DNA of 43,005 nucleotides from a bacterium (lineage in GTDB: Bacteria; Actinomycetota; Acidimicrobiia; Spongiisociales; ZC4RG35), in the NCBI GenBank assembly GCA_024638655.1, contig JAHEJW010000002.1, positions 134,106-177,110 of the forward strand, read 5' to 3'. The notes below the pieces were generated by a model. It ran no database searches. It was not told where the DNA came from and saw only the letters and a list, made by a program, of their open reading frames with translations. The position numbers and the translations under genes were made by a program. The number at the start of each line of letters is the position of its first letter. Positions within the stretch are counted from its first letter, which is position 1. This document shows positions 33,453 to 41,272 of this stretch, piece after piece.

Positions 33453-34618
33453 GCCGACCCGTGACCCGCACGCAAGTCATCGCGGCGATGGTGAAGAAGG
33501 ACCTCGCCGAGTACGGGCGTGACCGGCTGTGGGCGTTCTTGACGGTCCTGGTATTGATATTCGTGATCGCCATCTTCTGGGTTCTGCCAAACGACGTCGA
33601 CGAATCCATCGACGTCGGGGTGCAGGGAATCTCAGATCCCGGTGTCCTGGTAGCGCTAGAGACTTCTGAGGAAGGGCTGACACTCGTTCCCTTCTCATCA
33701 GAGGATGAACTCAGGGCGGTCGTTGCGGGGGAAAAGAGGGCCTTGTTGATCAGCGAAGAGACGATCGTGATCGGATCTGACGTGGACCCGCCGGAAGGCG
33801 CCCGTGCGACCGACATCTCGATAGGCCTGGTGTTCCCGGAGGACTTCTTCTCATCAGCAGCAGCGGGAATCCAGACCGATGTGACGGTCTACATAGATGG
33901 CGCGGTGCCCGAGGAGATCGAGAGCGCGATGTCGAGTGTGATTCGCGAGCTGGCTTTCGCCGTCTCGGGCTCCGAGCTGCCGGTCTCGGCACCGGACGAG
34001 ACGTTCGTCGTGCTCGGCGAAGACCGGGTCGGCAACCAGACCACCGCCAGAGACGCCTTCCGACCGATATTCGTGTTCCTGATCCTGCTGATGGAGATGT
34101 TCGTGATGGCCTCTCTGATAGCCAAGGAGATCCAGGACCGCACCGTCTCTGCGGTCCTCGTCACCCCAGCCACGACTGGCGACGTCCTCGCCGCCAAGGG
34201 AATCGCCGGAGCTGTCAGCGGCATGGTGCAAGCAGTGATCGTGCTCGTCGCCATCAACGCCCTGGGCAACGAACCGCTCCTGATCCTCACTTTCATGTTG
34301 CTGGGCGCCGTGATGGTCTCCGGCACGGCCATGATCGCCGGTTCCAGCGGGAAGGACTTCATAAGCACCCTCTTTTACGGCATGGCTTTCATGATTCCCT
34401 TGATGATCCCTGCATTCGGAGCGTTGTTCCCAGGGACTTCGTCTCTCTGGATCCGTGCGCTCCCCTCCTACCCGCTGGTCGACGGGCTGATCGAGGTCAC
34501 CACCTATGGAGGAGGATGGGCTGAAACCCTTCCACAGCTGGGCGCACTCCTGGGCTGGTGCATCGCCCTATTTGCCCTCGGGTGGATGATCTTGAGGAGA
34601 AAGGTGCAGTCACTATGA
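33449..34618 (+). CDS. ABC-2 family permease, NatB-like
   Basis: 389 residues. One N-terminal helix (LWAFLTVLVLIFVIAIFWVL), a large extracytoplasmic domain (about 45-200), then five helices (IFVFLILLMEMFVMASLI; GAVSGMVQAVIVLVAINAL; LILTFMLLGAVMVSGTAMI; MAFMIPLMIPAFGALF; ALLGWCIALFALGWMIL). EIQDRTVSAVLVTPATTGDVLAAKGIAG is the usual ABC-2 coupling region (EKE/R-type). Start ATG 33449 overlaps the ATPase stop; the stop overlaps the next permease. The two permeases probably form a heterodimer on the one ATPase. Confidence 0.88.
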   Translation: MSRPVTRTQVIAAMVKKDLAEYGRDRLWAFLTVLVLIFVIAIFWVLPNDVDESIDVGVQGISDPGVLVALETSEEGLTLVPFSSEDELRAVVAGEKRALLISEETIVIGSDVDPPEGARATDISIGLVFPEDFFSSAAAGIQTDVTVYIDGAVPEEIESAMSSVIRELAFAVSGSELPVSAPDETFVVLGEDRVGNQTTARDAFRPIFVFLILLMEMFVMASLIAKEIQDRTVSAVLVTPATTGDVLAAKGIAGAVSGMVQAVIVLVAINALGNEPLLILTFMLLGAVMVSGTAMIAGSSGKDFISTLFYGMAFMIPLMIPAFGALFPGTSSLWIRALPSYPLVDGLIEVTTYGGGWAETLPQLGALLGWCIALFALGWMILRRKVQSL

Positions 34619-35682
34619 GTCTGACCAACACGCTCAGAGTGCTGGGAAAGGACCTTCGCCTGGGGCCGCGCTCACCGGTGTTCCTCTGGGTCCTGATCCT
34701 TCCGTTCCTGATCACCTTTGTGGTCCAAGTTGCATTTGGCAGCCTGTTCGATCCCGAGCCGCGGCTGGGGATCGTCGATCGGGGGAGCTCGACCATCACC
34801 ACCGAGGCACAACGGCTCGACGGGATCCGGCTCACGCTCTTGAAAGACTCCAATGAGCTGAAGACTCGGGTCGAGGCCAACGACCTCGACGCCGGTCTCG
34901 TGCTGGCCGCCGGTTTTGACAACGATGTGCGGACCGGGGCTCGACCGGAGCTCGAGTTCTATGTCGGGGGCGAAACCCTTGCATCCAGCCGGGTCATCCT
35001 CGCGGTCACGACACTCGACCTGGTGCGCCAGGTCGAAGGCAAGGCGCCACCTGTGGAAGTCGAAATCGTCGAGCTAGGGGCAGATGCCCAGCCCCTCACC
35101 GTCCGGTTGATCCCGTTCGTGGTCATGTACGCCCTCTTGATCGCCGGAGTCTTTCTTCCGTCGTTCAGCCTGGCCGACGAGAGGGAGAGGCGAACTCTCG
35201 AGGCGCTGGTCATCACCCCGGTCCGGATGTCCGAGGTCGTCTTAGCCAAAGGGATTCTCGGGTTTGTTCTGGCGATCGCCATGGCATTCGTCACTCTCTG
35301 GTTGAACAGCGCTCTGGACGCTCAGCCGTTGGCTCTCTCCGTGGTGCTCCTGGTCGGAGGGCTGATGCTCGTCATCATCGGCCTCATCTATGGGACGGCC
35401 TCCAAAGACGTCACAGGGGTATTCACGCTCATCAAAGGCACCGGCGTGCTCCTACTGGGGCCGACGATCTTCTACATCTTCCCGGACTGGCCACAGTGGA
35501 TCGCCAAGCTGTTCCCCACCTACTGGATCATCAACCCGGTCTACGAGGTCACGATCAACAGCGCCGGGCTCGGTGATGTCTGGGTGGAACTCATGATCGG
35601 GATCGCCGTCACCGCATTGCTGATAGCACCCTTGGCTCTCCTCACACGACGTCTCGAGACCAAGCTCGCTCTCGCCGGGTGA
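34615..35682 (+). CDS. ABC-2 family permease, second subunit
   Basis: 355 residues with the same layout: N-terminal helix FLWVLILPFLITFVVQVAFG, an extracytoplasmic domain (about 40-165), then VVMYALLIAGVFLPSFSLADERERRTLEALVITPVRMSEVVLAKG, the coupling region in two parts, and further helices to the C-terminus. ATG 34615 overlaps the preceding stop (ATGA). It is the last gene of the four-gene operon; the VOC gene is convergent 6 bp away. Confidence 0.88.
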   Translation: MSLTNTLRVLGKDLRLGPRSPVFLWVLILPFLITFVVQVAFGSLFDPEPRLGIVDRGSSTITTEAQRLDGIRLTLLKDSNELKTRVEANDLDAGLVLAAGFDNDVRTGARPELEFYVGGETLASSRVILAVTTLDLVRQVEGKAPPVEVEIVELGADAQPLTVRLIPFVVMYALLIAGVFLPSFSLADERERRTLEALVITPVRMSEVVLAKGILGFVLAIAMAFVTLWLNSALDAQPLALSVVLLVGGLMLVIIGLIYGTASKDVTGVFTLIKGTGVLLLGPTIFYIFPDWPQWIAKLFPTYWIINPVYEVTINSAGLGDVWVELMIGIAVTALLIAPLALLTRRLETKLALAG

Positions 35683-35688
35683 TCGCGT

Positions 35689-36090
35689 CTAGGCGACCTC
35701 ACTTATCTCGAAGAGGTGGCCGTCGGGATCCCGGAAGAAGCAACGGATCTCACCGCCCCAGTCGTAGGGGGGAGTGAGGAAGTCGGCCCCGCGCCCTTTC
35801 AGAACGTCGTAGGCCTCGTGACAGCTCCCAACCCGGATGGTGAACGAGTGCTCGACGGAACCGGGTTCCCCTGGCGGCATGAACGTCACACCGGGCTTGT
35901 CGGCTGTCGGTTCACCCCCGGTGACCAGAAGCAGCCAGGCTCCGTTGAAACTGAATACGGCTGAGGTCCCGCCATACTCTCGATGCAGGTCAGCTCCGAG
36001 CACGTCGCGATACCACCTCGTTGACCGTTCGACGTCACTGACCACCAGGATGTGGGTCAGCTCCATTTCCGGAGTTGGGAACTCACTCAT
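35689..36090 (-). CDS. VOC (glyoxalase/bleomycin-resistance-fold) protein
   Basis: 133 residues with one pair of beta-alpha-beta-beta-beta modules. ELTHILVVSDVERSTRWYRDVLGADL at the start and GGEIRCFFRDPDGHLFEIS at the end hold the usual metal positions (His in the first strand, Glu at the end). Function could be glyoxalase, dioxygenase or resistance; none can be favoured. ATG 36090 has no clear ribosome site (weak GAG) and no TANNNT box. Confidence 0.85.
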   Translation of the reverse strand: MSEFPTPEMELTHILVVSDVERSTRWYRDVLGADLHREYGGTSAVFSFNGAWLLLVTGGEPTADKPGVTFMPPGEPGSVEHSFTIRVGSCHEAYDVLKGRGADFLTPPYDWGGEIRCFFRDPDGHLFEISEVA

Positions 36091-36192
36091 CAGATCTCGA
36101 CTCGATCCCAGGACTCGGTGTTGTCGTCATACGTTCCTCAAATCGACTGCGCCTCACCCGAGTCAACACCGATCGGAATCCCAGTGTGGCTC

Positions 36193-36993
36193 TCAACTGC
36201 CGATCTGGTAGGTGACGGTGAGCAACACCACCACGCCGGCAACACCCGGCGATACCGGGATGTCGAACGATGCGGAGTCACCCTCACCCCCCTGATACAT
36301 GCCCTGAGAGGTCGACACGAGGACTTTCTCGTGGACGTCGAGGACATCGCCCAAAGGCTCACCAGCCAGGGCTGCGAGCGACTCGGCGCGGCTGGACACA
36401 TCGGCCCACGCCCGTTCTCGGGCGACTTCTATCAGTCCGGAGGGGTCGACTTCGAACCTCATCCCCCAGGCGCGTGCCTCATCGCCCCCTGCGGAGATTG
36501 CGGCCGCCAGCACCGCGCCGACGTCATCGACGTCCTGGAAAGTGACTCGATAGCCGATTTCGGTCTCGAAGCCGGCAATCGCCGGATAGTCGGCATAGAC
36601 GGGACGAACCGAGAAGCTGGACGTTTGAATATCCCTCGACTCGATCCCCGACTCGATGAGGGATTGCCTCATCGCTTCACCCGAGTCCGATGCTGCCCCG
36701 CTCGATGCGTCCACCGATGGCCGCCTGGCCGTGACTCCAATCTCGATGACGCAACGGTCTGGCTCGGCGTACTCAGACCCCACACCGCCGACCGTGATGC
36801 TCCTCGTCTTCTCGTTCACTTCCGGAGCTACGACGTTGTGGTCTGTCGTATCGGTCGCACTCGACGACGTCGTGTCAGCGATCGGCTGTGTGGTTGTCGG
36901 ATCCAGAATCTCGCTGGACGCCGGATCCGAGCTTGCGGCCCCACATGCACTCAACAGCATCGCCAGCAATGCAATCAGCAACCTGCTGCTCAT
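36193..36993 (-). CDS. SIMPL-domain (DUF541) lipoprotein
   Basis: 266 residues. Lipoprotein signal LLIALLAMLLSAC (lipobox to Cys17), a Ser/Thr/Asp linker, and the SIMPL/DUF541 domain from ITVGGVGSEYAEPDRCVIEIGV to the C-terminal hydrophobic strand VVLLTVTYQIG. The family includes YggE and is periplasmic with poorly known function, linked to oxidative stress. ATG 36993 has GGAGG 6 nt upstream. Single gene; the small membrane protein upstream ends at a terminator. Confidence 0.85.
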   Translation of the reverse strand: MSSRLLIALLAMLLSACGAASSDPASSEILDPTTTQPIADTTSSSATDTTDHNVVAPEVNEKTRSITVGGVGSEYAEPDRCVIEIGVTARRPSVDASSGAASDSGEAMRQSLIESGIESRDIQTSSFSVRPVYADYPAIAGFETEIGYRVTFQDVDDVGAVLAAAISAGGDEARAWGMRFEVDPSGLIEVARERAWADVSSRAESLAALAGEPLGDVLDVHEKVLVSTSQGMYQGGEGDSASFDIPVSPGVAGVVVLLTVTYQIGS

Positions 36994-37067
36994 CACACAC
37001 CTCCAACAACGATTGTCCGTCTCGCACAATGGCTGTGATAGAGGAAATAGGAAGTACTCCCAACGAC

Positions 37068-37095
37068 AGCGACCCCGGCTCAAGCCGGGGTCGCT
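37068..37095 (-). terminator. 12-bp stem-loop terminator
   Basis: AGCGACCCCGGC, loop TCAA (plus strand), GCCGGGGTCGCT: perfect 12-bp stem. It follows the small membrane protein gene (minus strand) by 19 bp; no run of T follows, so it may act with Rho or as a hairpin only. Confidence 0.7.
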
Positions 37096-37114
37096 CCTCC
37101 CAATCGTCGGTCGC

Positions 37115-37474
37115 TCAGAACAAGAACACGATCCCAACGATCACTGCGGCGATGCCGACGACGGCGGCGAAGGCTTCGAGCCAGATGACCCAGGCGCTGT
37201 TGTCAGCGCCCCAATCCCTGGTCGACTCGATCCCCATCGTCAATGCGGCGAGGCCACCTCCCCCGATCATCAGGATCGGTGCCCACACTTCGGTGATGTC
37301 GGCGACGTTCCAGGTCCACCCGAAGAGCGTCAATATGCCGTCATCGGGCCCGTAGGCCATCCAAGTTCCCAGCGCGGCGGCGACAATGCCGACAACCGCC
37401 AGAATCGCGGTGACTACGTGCCAACCCGTATCCGAGACACGACCACTCATCTCCGGACGTGCCGTATAGGTCAT
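37115..37474 (-). CDS. small membrane protein, function unknown
   Basis: 119 residues with three hydrophobic segments (HVVTAILAVVGIVAAALGTWMAY; VWAPILMIGGGGLAALTMGI; WVIWLEAFAAVVGIAAVIVGIVFLF). I recognise no family. ATG 37474 has AAGGAGG with 5 nt spacing, a strong ribosome site; further Met codons upstream in frame are not needed. A stem-loop terminator follows, so it is monocistronic. The upstream ABC genes end 82 bp away on the same strand. Confidence 0.65.
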   Translation of the reverse strand: MTYTARPEMSGRVSDTGWHVVTAILAVVGIVAAALGTWMAYGPDDGILTLFGWTWNVADITEVWAPILMIGGGGLAALTMGIESTRDWGADNSAWVIWLEAFAAVVGIAAVIVGIVFLF

Positions 37475-37556
37475 CTCGACCTCCTTCACTCCCATCATGG
37501 GCATCACTGCGGAGATGCACTAGGGGACAAAGCCTCAAGTAAGTCCTGGGTACAGA

Positions 37557-39320
37557 TCAAACGGCCTTGGTGCCTGCCGCCCAGTCGGCGTAGAGGCCGG
37601 TGTAGGTACCACCTTTGGCGAGCAGTTCCCGATGTGAGCCGCGCTCGACGAGACGGCCATGGTCGAAGACCAGAACCTCATCGGCCCCTTCGGCAGTTGA
37701 GAGACGATGAGCAATCGTCACCGAGGTCCGTCCTTCGGTCAATCGGTCGATGGCGCGACGCAGGGCCACATCGAGTGCGGGATCCACTGCCGAAGTCGCC
37801 TCATCCAGAACGAGGAGGTCCGGTGAGCAGATCCAGGCCCTGACGAGGGCCACCAACTGGCGCTCCCCTGCCGAGAGGCTGCTGCCTCGCTCTCCGACAC
37901 GGGTGTCCAGGCGATTCGGCAGGCGCTCGACCCAGTCGCCGAGCCCCAGCTCGTGAAAGGCCGTCCAGATCTCGGCGTCGCTTGCGTCCGGCTGTCCGTA
38001 ACGGACGTTGTTGGCGATGGTGTCATCGAACAGGAATCCCTCCTGAGGGACGAAGGACACCCTTCTGCGCAGCTCGGCCAATCGGATCTTGGGAGCGTGA
38101 ACGCCTCCAATGAAGATCCTTCCCTCGCCGGGGTCCAGCAGGCGAACCAACAGCTTGGCGAAGGTCGTCTTGCCCGAACCGGTCTCGCCCACAACCGCCA
38201 CCCGGGCTCCGACGGGGACGTCCAAGGTCACGTCCTGCAACACCGGCGGGCCTGTGGGGTAGGAGTAGCCGACATGCTCGAAACGGGCGCTGAGACCACC
38301 CGGGCGCAGAGGCTGGGGATCTTCGGGCTCCTCGATCTCGATCTCCCCGTCGAGGACGGCGATGACCCTCCGCAGTCCTGAGGCCGCTGCCTGGGCGAAA
38401 TCGAGGGTCTCGACGACGATCTGGAGTGGCTCGATGAGCAGATTGGCGAGGAAGAGGAAAGCCACCAGCGTGCCCGCGGTCATCCCGGCTTCGATTCCGA
38501 GGAGAACGCCCACCACGATCAGGACGGCGGTGAGGAGCCCGGCGAACACCTCCGCCGTGGAGAAGAGGGTGTTGGCGAACCTGTTGGTGACGTACTCGAT
38601 GCGGAACCGCCGCTCCAAGGCATCGGCCACCCTCTCCCTGGTGTTCTCCTCGGTGCCATAGGCTCGAACCACCGGGATGGCCGAAGTCGCCTCGCTGAGG
38701 ACACCGAGCGACCGACCAACCTCACGACGGACCTCGTCGTAGTTCTTGGCGAGGATCCTCTGGAACCACCGCATCATCAGCATGTAGAAGGCGACGAATC
38801 CAAGGGCGATCAGAGCGAGCCGCCACTCGTAGACCAGCATGACTGTCATCGCCAGTAGGACCTGGCTCAATCCGACGATCAGCCCGACCCCGCCCCACTC
38901 CATGAACTCCTGAAGCGTCGATATGTCGGAGGTGACCCTCGACACCAGATTGCCCCGGCGCTCCTCCTGAACGTGGAGAACCGACTGGCGCATGATGTGG
39001 TCGAACGTCTTGGTCCTGAGATCCGAGAGCCCGGTAGAGGACGACCGGACCAGACGTAGCAGCGAGATGCGGCCGACGACGACTCCGATGATCAGCGCGG
39101 CCAACGCAACCGCGGCCTTCTGGACGACCCCCGGCAGACTGAGGCCGGCCGGGTCGAGGATCTCCTCGTCGATGATCATCTGGAGGACGATGGGCGAGAC
39201 CACGGTCACCGCCTGACCGACCATGGCGAGGATCAGGGTGTAGCGCAGCCCTTGGCGCAGCGCAGGTGACTCGACGAGCGCACGGCGGACCAGAGCACCG
39301 GTGGTGTACCGCTCGCTCAA
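37557..39320 (-). CDS. ABC exporter half-transporter with consensus catalytic site
   Basis: 587 residues: six helices (about 25-310) and an ATPase domain. Walker A GETGSGKT (378-385), Q-loop FVPQEGFLFD, signature LSAGE (482-486), Walker B LVLDEATSAVD with catalytic Glu507, H-loop His538 in IAHRLS. The signature has Ala-Gly-Glu in place of Gly-Gly-Gln. Paired with the next gene it should form a heterodimer in which this subunit supplies the active Walker B and His. TTG 39320 overlaps the preceding stop (TTGA) after a GGGAGG ribosome site. Drug, peptide or lipid export is the family role; the substrate is unknown. Confidence 0.9.
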   Translation of the reverse strand: MSERYTTGALVRRALVESPALRQGLRYTLILAMVGQAVTVVSPIVLQMIIDEEILDPAGLSLPGVVQKAAVALAALIIGVVVGRISLLRLVRSSSTGLSDLRTKTFDHIMRQSVLHVQEERRGNLVSRVTSDISTLQEFMEWGGVGLIVGLSQVLLAMTVMLVYEWRLALIALGFVAFYMLMMRWFQRILAKNYDEVRREVGRSLGVLSEATSAIPVVRAYGTEENTRERVADALERRFRIEYVTNRFANTLFSTAEVFAGLLTAVLIVVGVLLGIEAGMTAGTLVAFLFLANLLIEPLQIVVETLDFAQAAASGLRRVIAVLDGEIEIEEPEDPQPLRPGGLSARFEHVGYSYPTGPPVLQDVTLDVPVGARVAVVGETGSGKTTFAKLLVRLLDPGEGRIFIGGVHAPKIRLAELRRRVSFVPQEGFLFDDTIANNVRYGQPDASDAEIWTAFHELGLGDWVERLPNRLDTRVGERGSSLSAGERQLVALVRAWICSPDLLVLDEATSAVDPALDVALRRAIDRLTEGRTSVTIAHRLSTAEGADEVLVFDHGRLVERGSHRELLAKGGTYTGLYADWAAGTKAV

Positions 39321-41107
39321 GACGCCTCCCTCTCCATCCTGCGGGCCTCCTCTTCATATGCCTGTACGAGACGGGCATAGCCAGGCTGTGATTCGAGGAG
39401 ATCCTGATGGGTGCCGTGGCCCAACACTCGCTTCTGGTCGACGTAGAGGACCTCGTCGGCCAACCGAATCGAGGATGGGCGGTACGCGACCACCATGATC
39501 GTCGAGGGGAGTTCGGCGCTCTTGAGCGAGCGCAGGATCCCGGCCTCGACCGAGGGGTCGACTGCCGAGGTGGCGTCGTCGAGGATCAGAAGACGGGGCT
39601 TGCGAACCAGCGCCCTCGCCAGTGCGAGCCTCTGACGCTGGCCTCCCGACAGCGTGGTCCCCCTCTCACCCAGCTGGGTGTCGAGACCGTCGGACAAGCG
39701 GTCTACGAATTCGGTGGCCCCGGCAAGGCGCAGCGCGTGCCATACGTCATCATCCGAGAAGTTCTCCTCGAGAGTCACGTTTCCTCTGACGGTCGCATCG
39801 AAGAGGAACGACTCCTGAGACACATAGGCGATCTCTTTGGGGAGCTCGGAACGGCCGAAGGTACGAACATCTCGATCCTCCAGCCGAATCGAGCCCGTAT
39901 CGGGATCCCACAGACGGGCGAGGAGGAGACAAAGAGTCGATTTGCCAGAGCCGGTCGGCCCCACGACCGCCAGCGTCGTGCCGGCGGCGATCTCCAGCTC
40001 GAGGTCGGCCAGGACGGGCTCCTCTTCGTATGCGAATGCCACACCACTGCCTTCAACCGGCGCCGCCCCTGCTCGAGAACGCGCCGTTTCCTCCCCGTAC
40101 ACAACGAAGTCCTCGGCGTCGAAAACGTCCTGGACCCTCTGCCAACCAGCGAGACTCCCCGCCAGGTCCCACAGGACGAACCCGATGAGCTGGATGGGGA
40201 AGGCGAGTAGCGACAGGAGATAGGAGACTGTGACCAAATCGCCGGCGCTCATCGCGCCTGCGTCGATGCGGACTGACCCGACCACCAGGAGCACCACGAT
40301 GAGAATCTGGGGGAGCGACTTGATGATCACCTGGTATTTGGTCCAGGTCGATCCCACGTCGATGATTCGGTCCCGGAGCTCGTTGCTCGCCGTCCCGAAC
40401 CGCTCCGAGACGTAGCCCTCACGTCCGAGCGCCTTGACCGTCAAGGCCCCGTCGAAACTCTCGTGCGCCACCGAAGAGACTCGTCCCCGCCAGCGTTGGA
40501 CCTCCTCCCACATCCCATAGGTGATCCAGCTCCCGTGCACATCGATGGCGATGACGAGGGCCAGGCCGATCACGGCTCCCAGCCCGAGCCAGGGGTCGAT
40601 GAGAAACACCATGACGATGGTCCCCACCAGTAAGGCCGAAACCCCGGATGCGTACGGCAGCGGCCCCAGCACTCCGGTCCCCTGCTGTACATCGGAGTCC
40701 GCCACAGCCAGAAGATCGCCGATCGCTTGCCGGTTGAACCAGGACATCTTCAGACGCAATTGGTGGGCAAGAAGCTGGTTGCGGACGTCCTGTCGCGTCT
40801 TGCCCTGCAACCAGCCCGCCGCGGTCCGACGTAGGACGATCCCCATCGCCTTGAACACAGCCACCGCGAGGATCACCCCGGCCGCGAGGTAGAGAAGATC
40901 GGGCTCAGCGCCTTCCTCCAGGGTTGAGATGATCACGTTGTCGGTGATCCAACCGATCACCAACGACGACGCGATGATGGAACCGGCGAACATCGCAGCC
41001 CCGGCCACTCCAATTGCGAACGAGCCAGGATGGGCACGGATGAACCGCCCGATGAGACGCAGGCCATCTCGGACCACGCTCCAGGGTGTGAGGCCAGATT
41101 CAGTCAT
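39317..41107 (-). CDS. ABC exporter half-transporter with degenerate ATP site
   Basis: 596 residues, same architecture. Walker A GPTGSGKS (383-390), consensus signature LSGGQ (486-490), but Walker B reads LILDDATSAVD with Asp511 at the catalytic Glu position, and the H-loop reads VAYRPSS with Tyr542 instead of His. So this subunit's Walker side is non-catalytic and faces the LSAGE signature of the partner, while its LSGGQ faces the partner's intact site, as in TM287/288-type heterodimers. ATG 41107. The promoter is described at 41119-41149. Confidence 0.9.
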   Translation of the reverse strand: MTESGLTPWSVVRDGLRLIGRFIRAHPGSFAIGVAGAAMFAGSIIASSLVIGWITDNVIISTLEEGAEPDLLYLAAGVILAVAVFKAMGIVLRRTAAGWLQGKTRQDVRNQLLAHQLRLKMSWFNRQAIGDLLAVADSDVQQGTGVLGPLPYASGVSALLVGTIVMVFLIDPWLGLGAVIGLALVIAIDVHGSWITYGMWEEVQRWRGRVSSVAHESFDGALTVKALGREGYVSERFGTASNELRDRIIDVGSTWTKYQVIIKSLPQILIVVLLVVGSVRIDAGAMSAGDLVTVSYLLSLLAFPIQLIGFVLWDLAGSLAGWQRVQDVFDAEDFVVYGEETARSRAGAAPVEGSGVAFAYEEEPVLADLELEIAAGTTLAVVGPTGSGKSTLCLLLARLWDPDTGSIRLEDRDVRTFGRSELPKEIAYVSQESFLFDATVRGNVTLEENFSDDDVWHALRLAGATEFVDRLSDGLDTQLGERGTTLSGGQRQRLALARALVRKPRLLILDDATSAVDPSVEAGILRSLKSAELPSTIMVVAYRPSSIRLADEVLYVDQKRVLGHGTHQDLLESQPGYARLVQAYEEEARRMEREAS

Positions 41108-41118
41108 GATCGATCCGC

Positions 41119-41149
41119 AAGCTACAACTTCAAGTTAGGTTCAAGTCAA
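41119..41149 (-). promoter_or_regulatory. 19-bp-spacer promoter of the ABC exporter, MerR-like
   Basis: Minus strand: -35 TTGACT (41149-41144), 19-bp spacer, -10 TAGCTT (41124-41119), then 11 nt to the ATG. The region holds two copies of ACTTGAA 11 bp apart; the downstream one belongs to the palindrome ACTTnAAGT. Over-long spacers with such repeats are the mark of MerR-family control. No merR gene is visible nearby. Confidence 0.5.
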
Positions 41150-41259
41150 GCCCCGTGCGCGGAGGCACAGACCTGATGGAGGGGGGCCCGAAGGAGGTTA
41201 CGCCCGGTTCGTCGGATCTGTCGGCGAATTACGAATGTGCCTCCGAGATGGCTGGGCGG

Positions 41260-41265
41260 TAAGTT
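41260..41265 (+). promoter_or_regulatory. -10 box of a leaderless promoter for the HerA-like gene
   Basis: TAAGTT, 7 nt, then the GTG at 41273. No ribosome site is near; the AAGGAGG at 41191-41197 is too far upstream. Confidence 0.5.
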
Positions 41266-41272
41266 CCTCGAC

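Noticed and set aside
41237-41272. GTG at 41237 as start of the HerA-like gene
   Set aside because: It has no ribosome site within range and no -10 box at leaderless distance, while the GTG at 41273 does.
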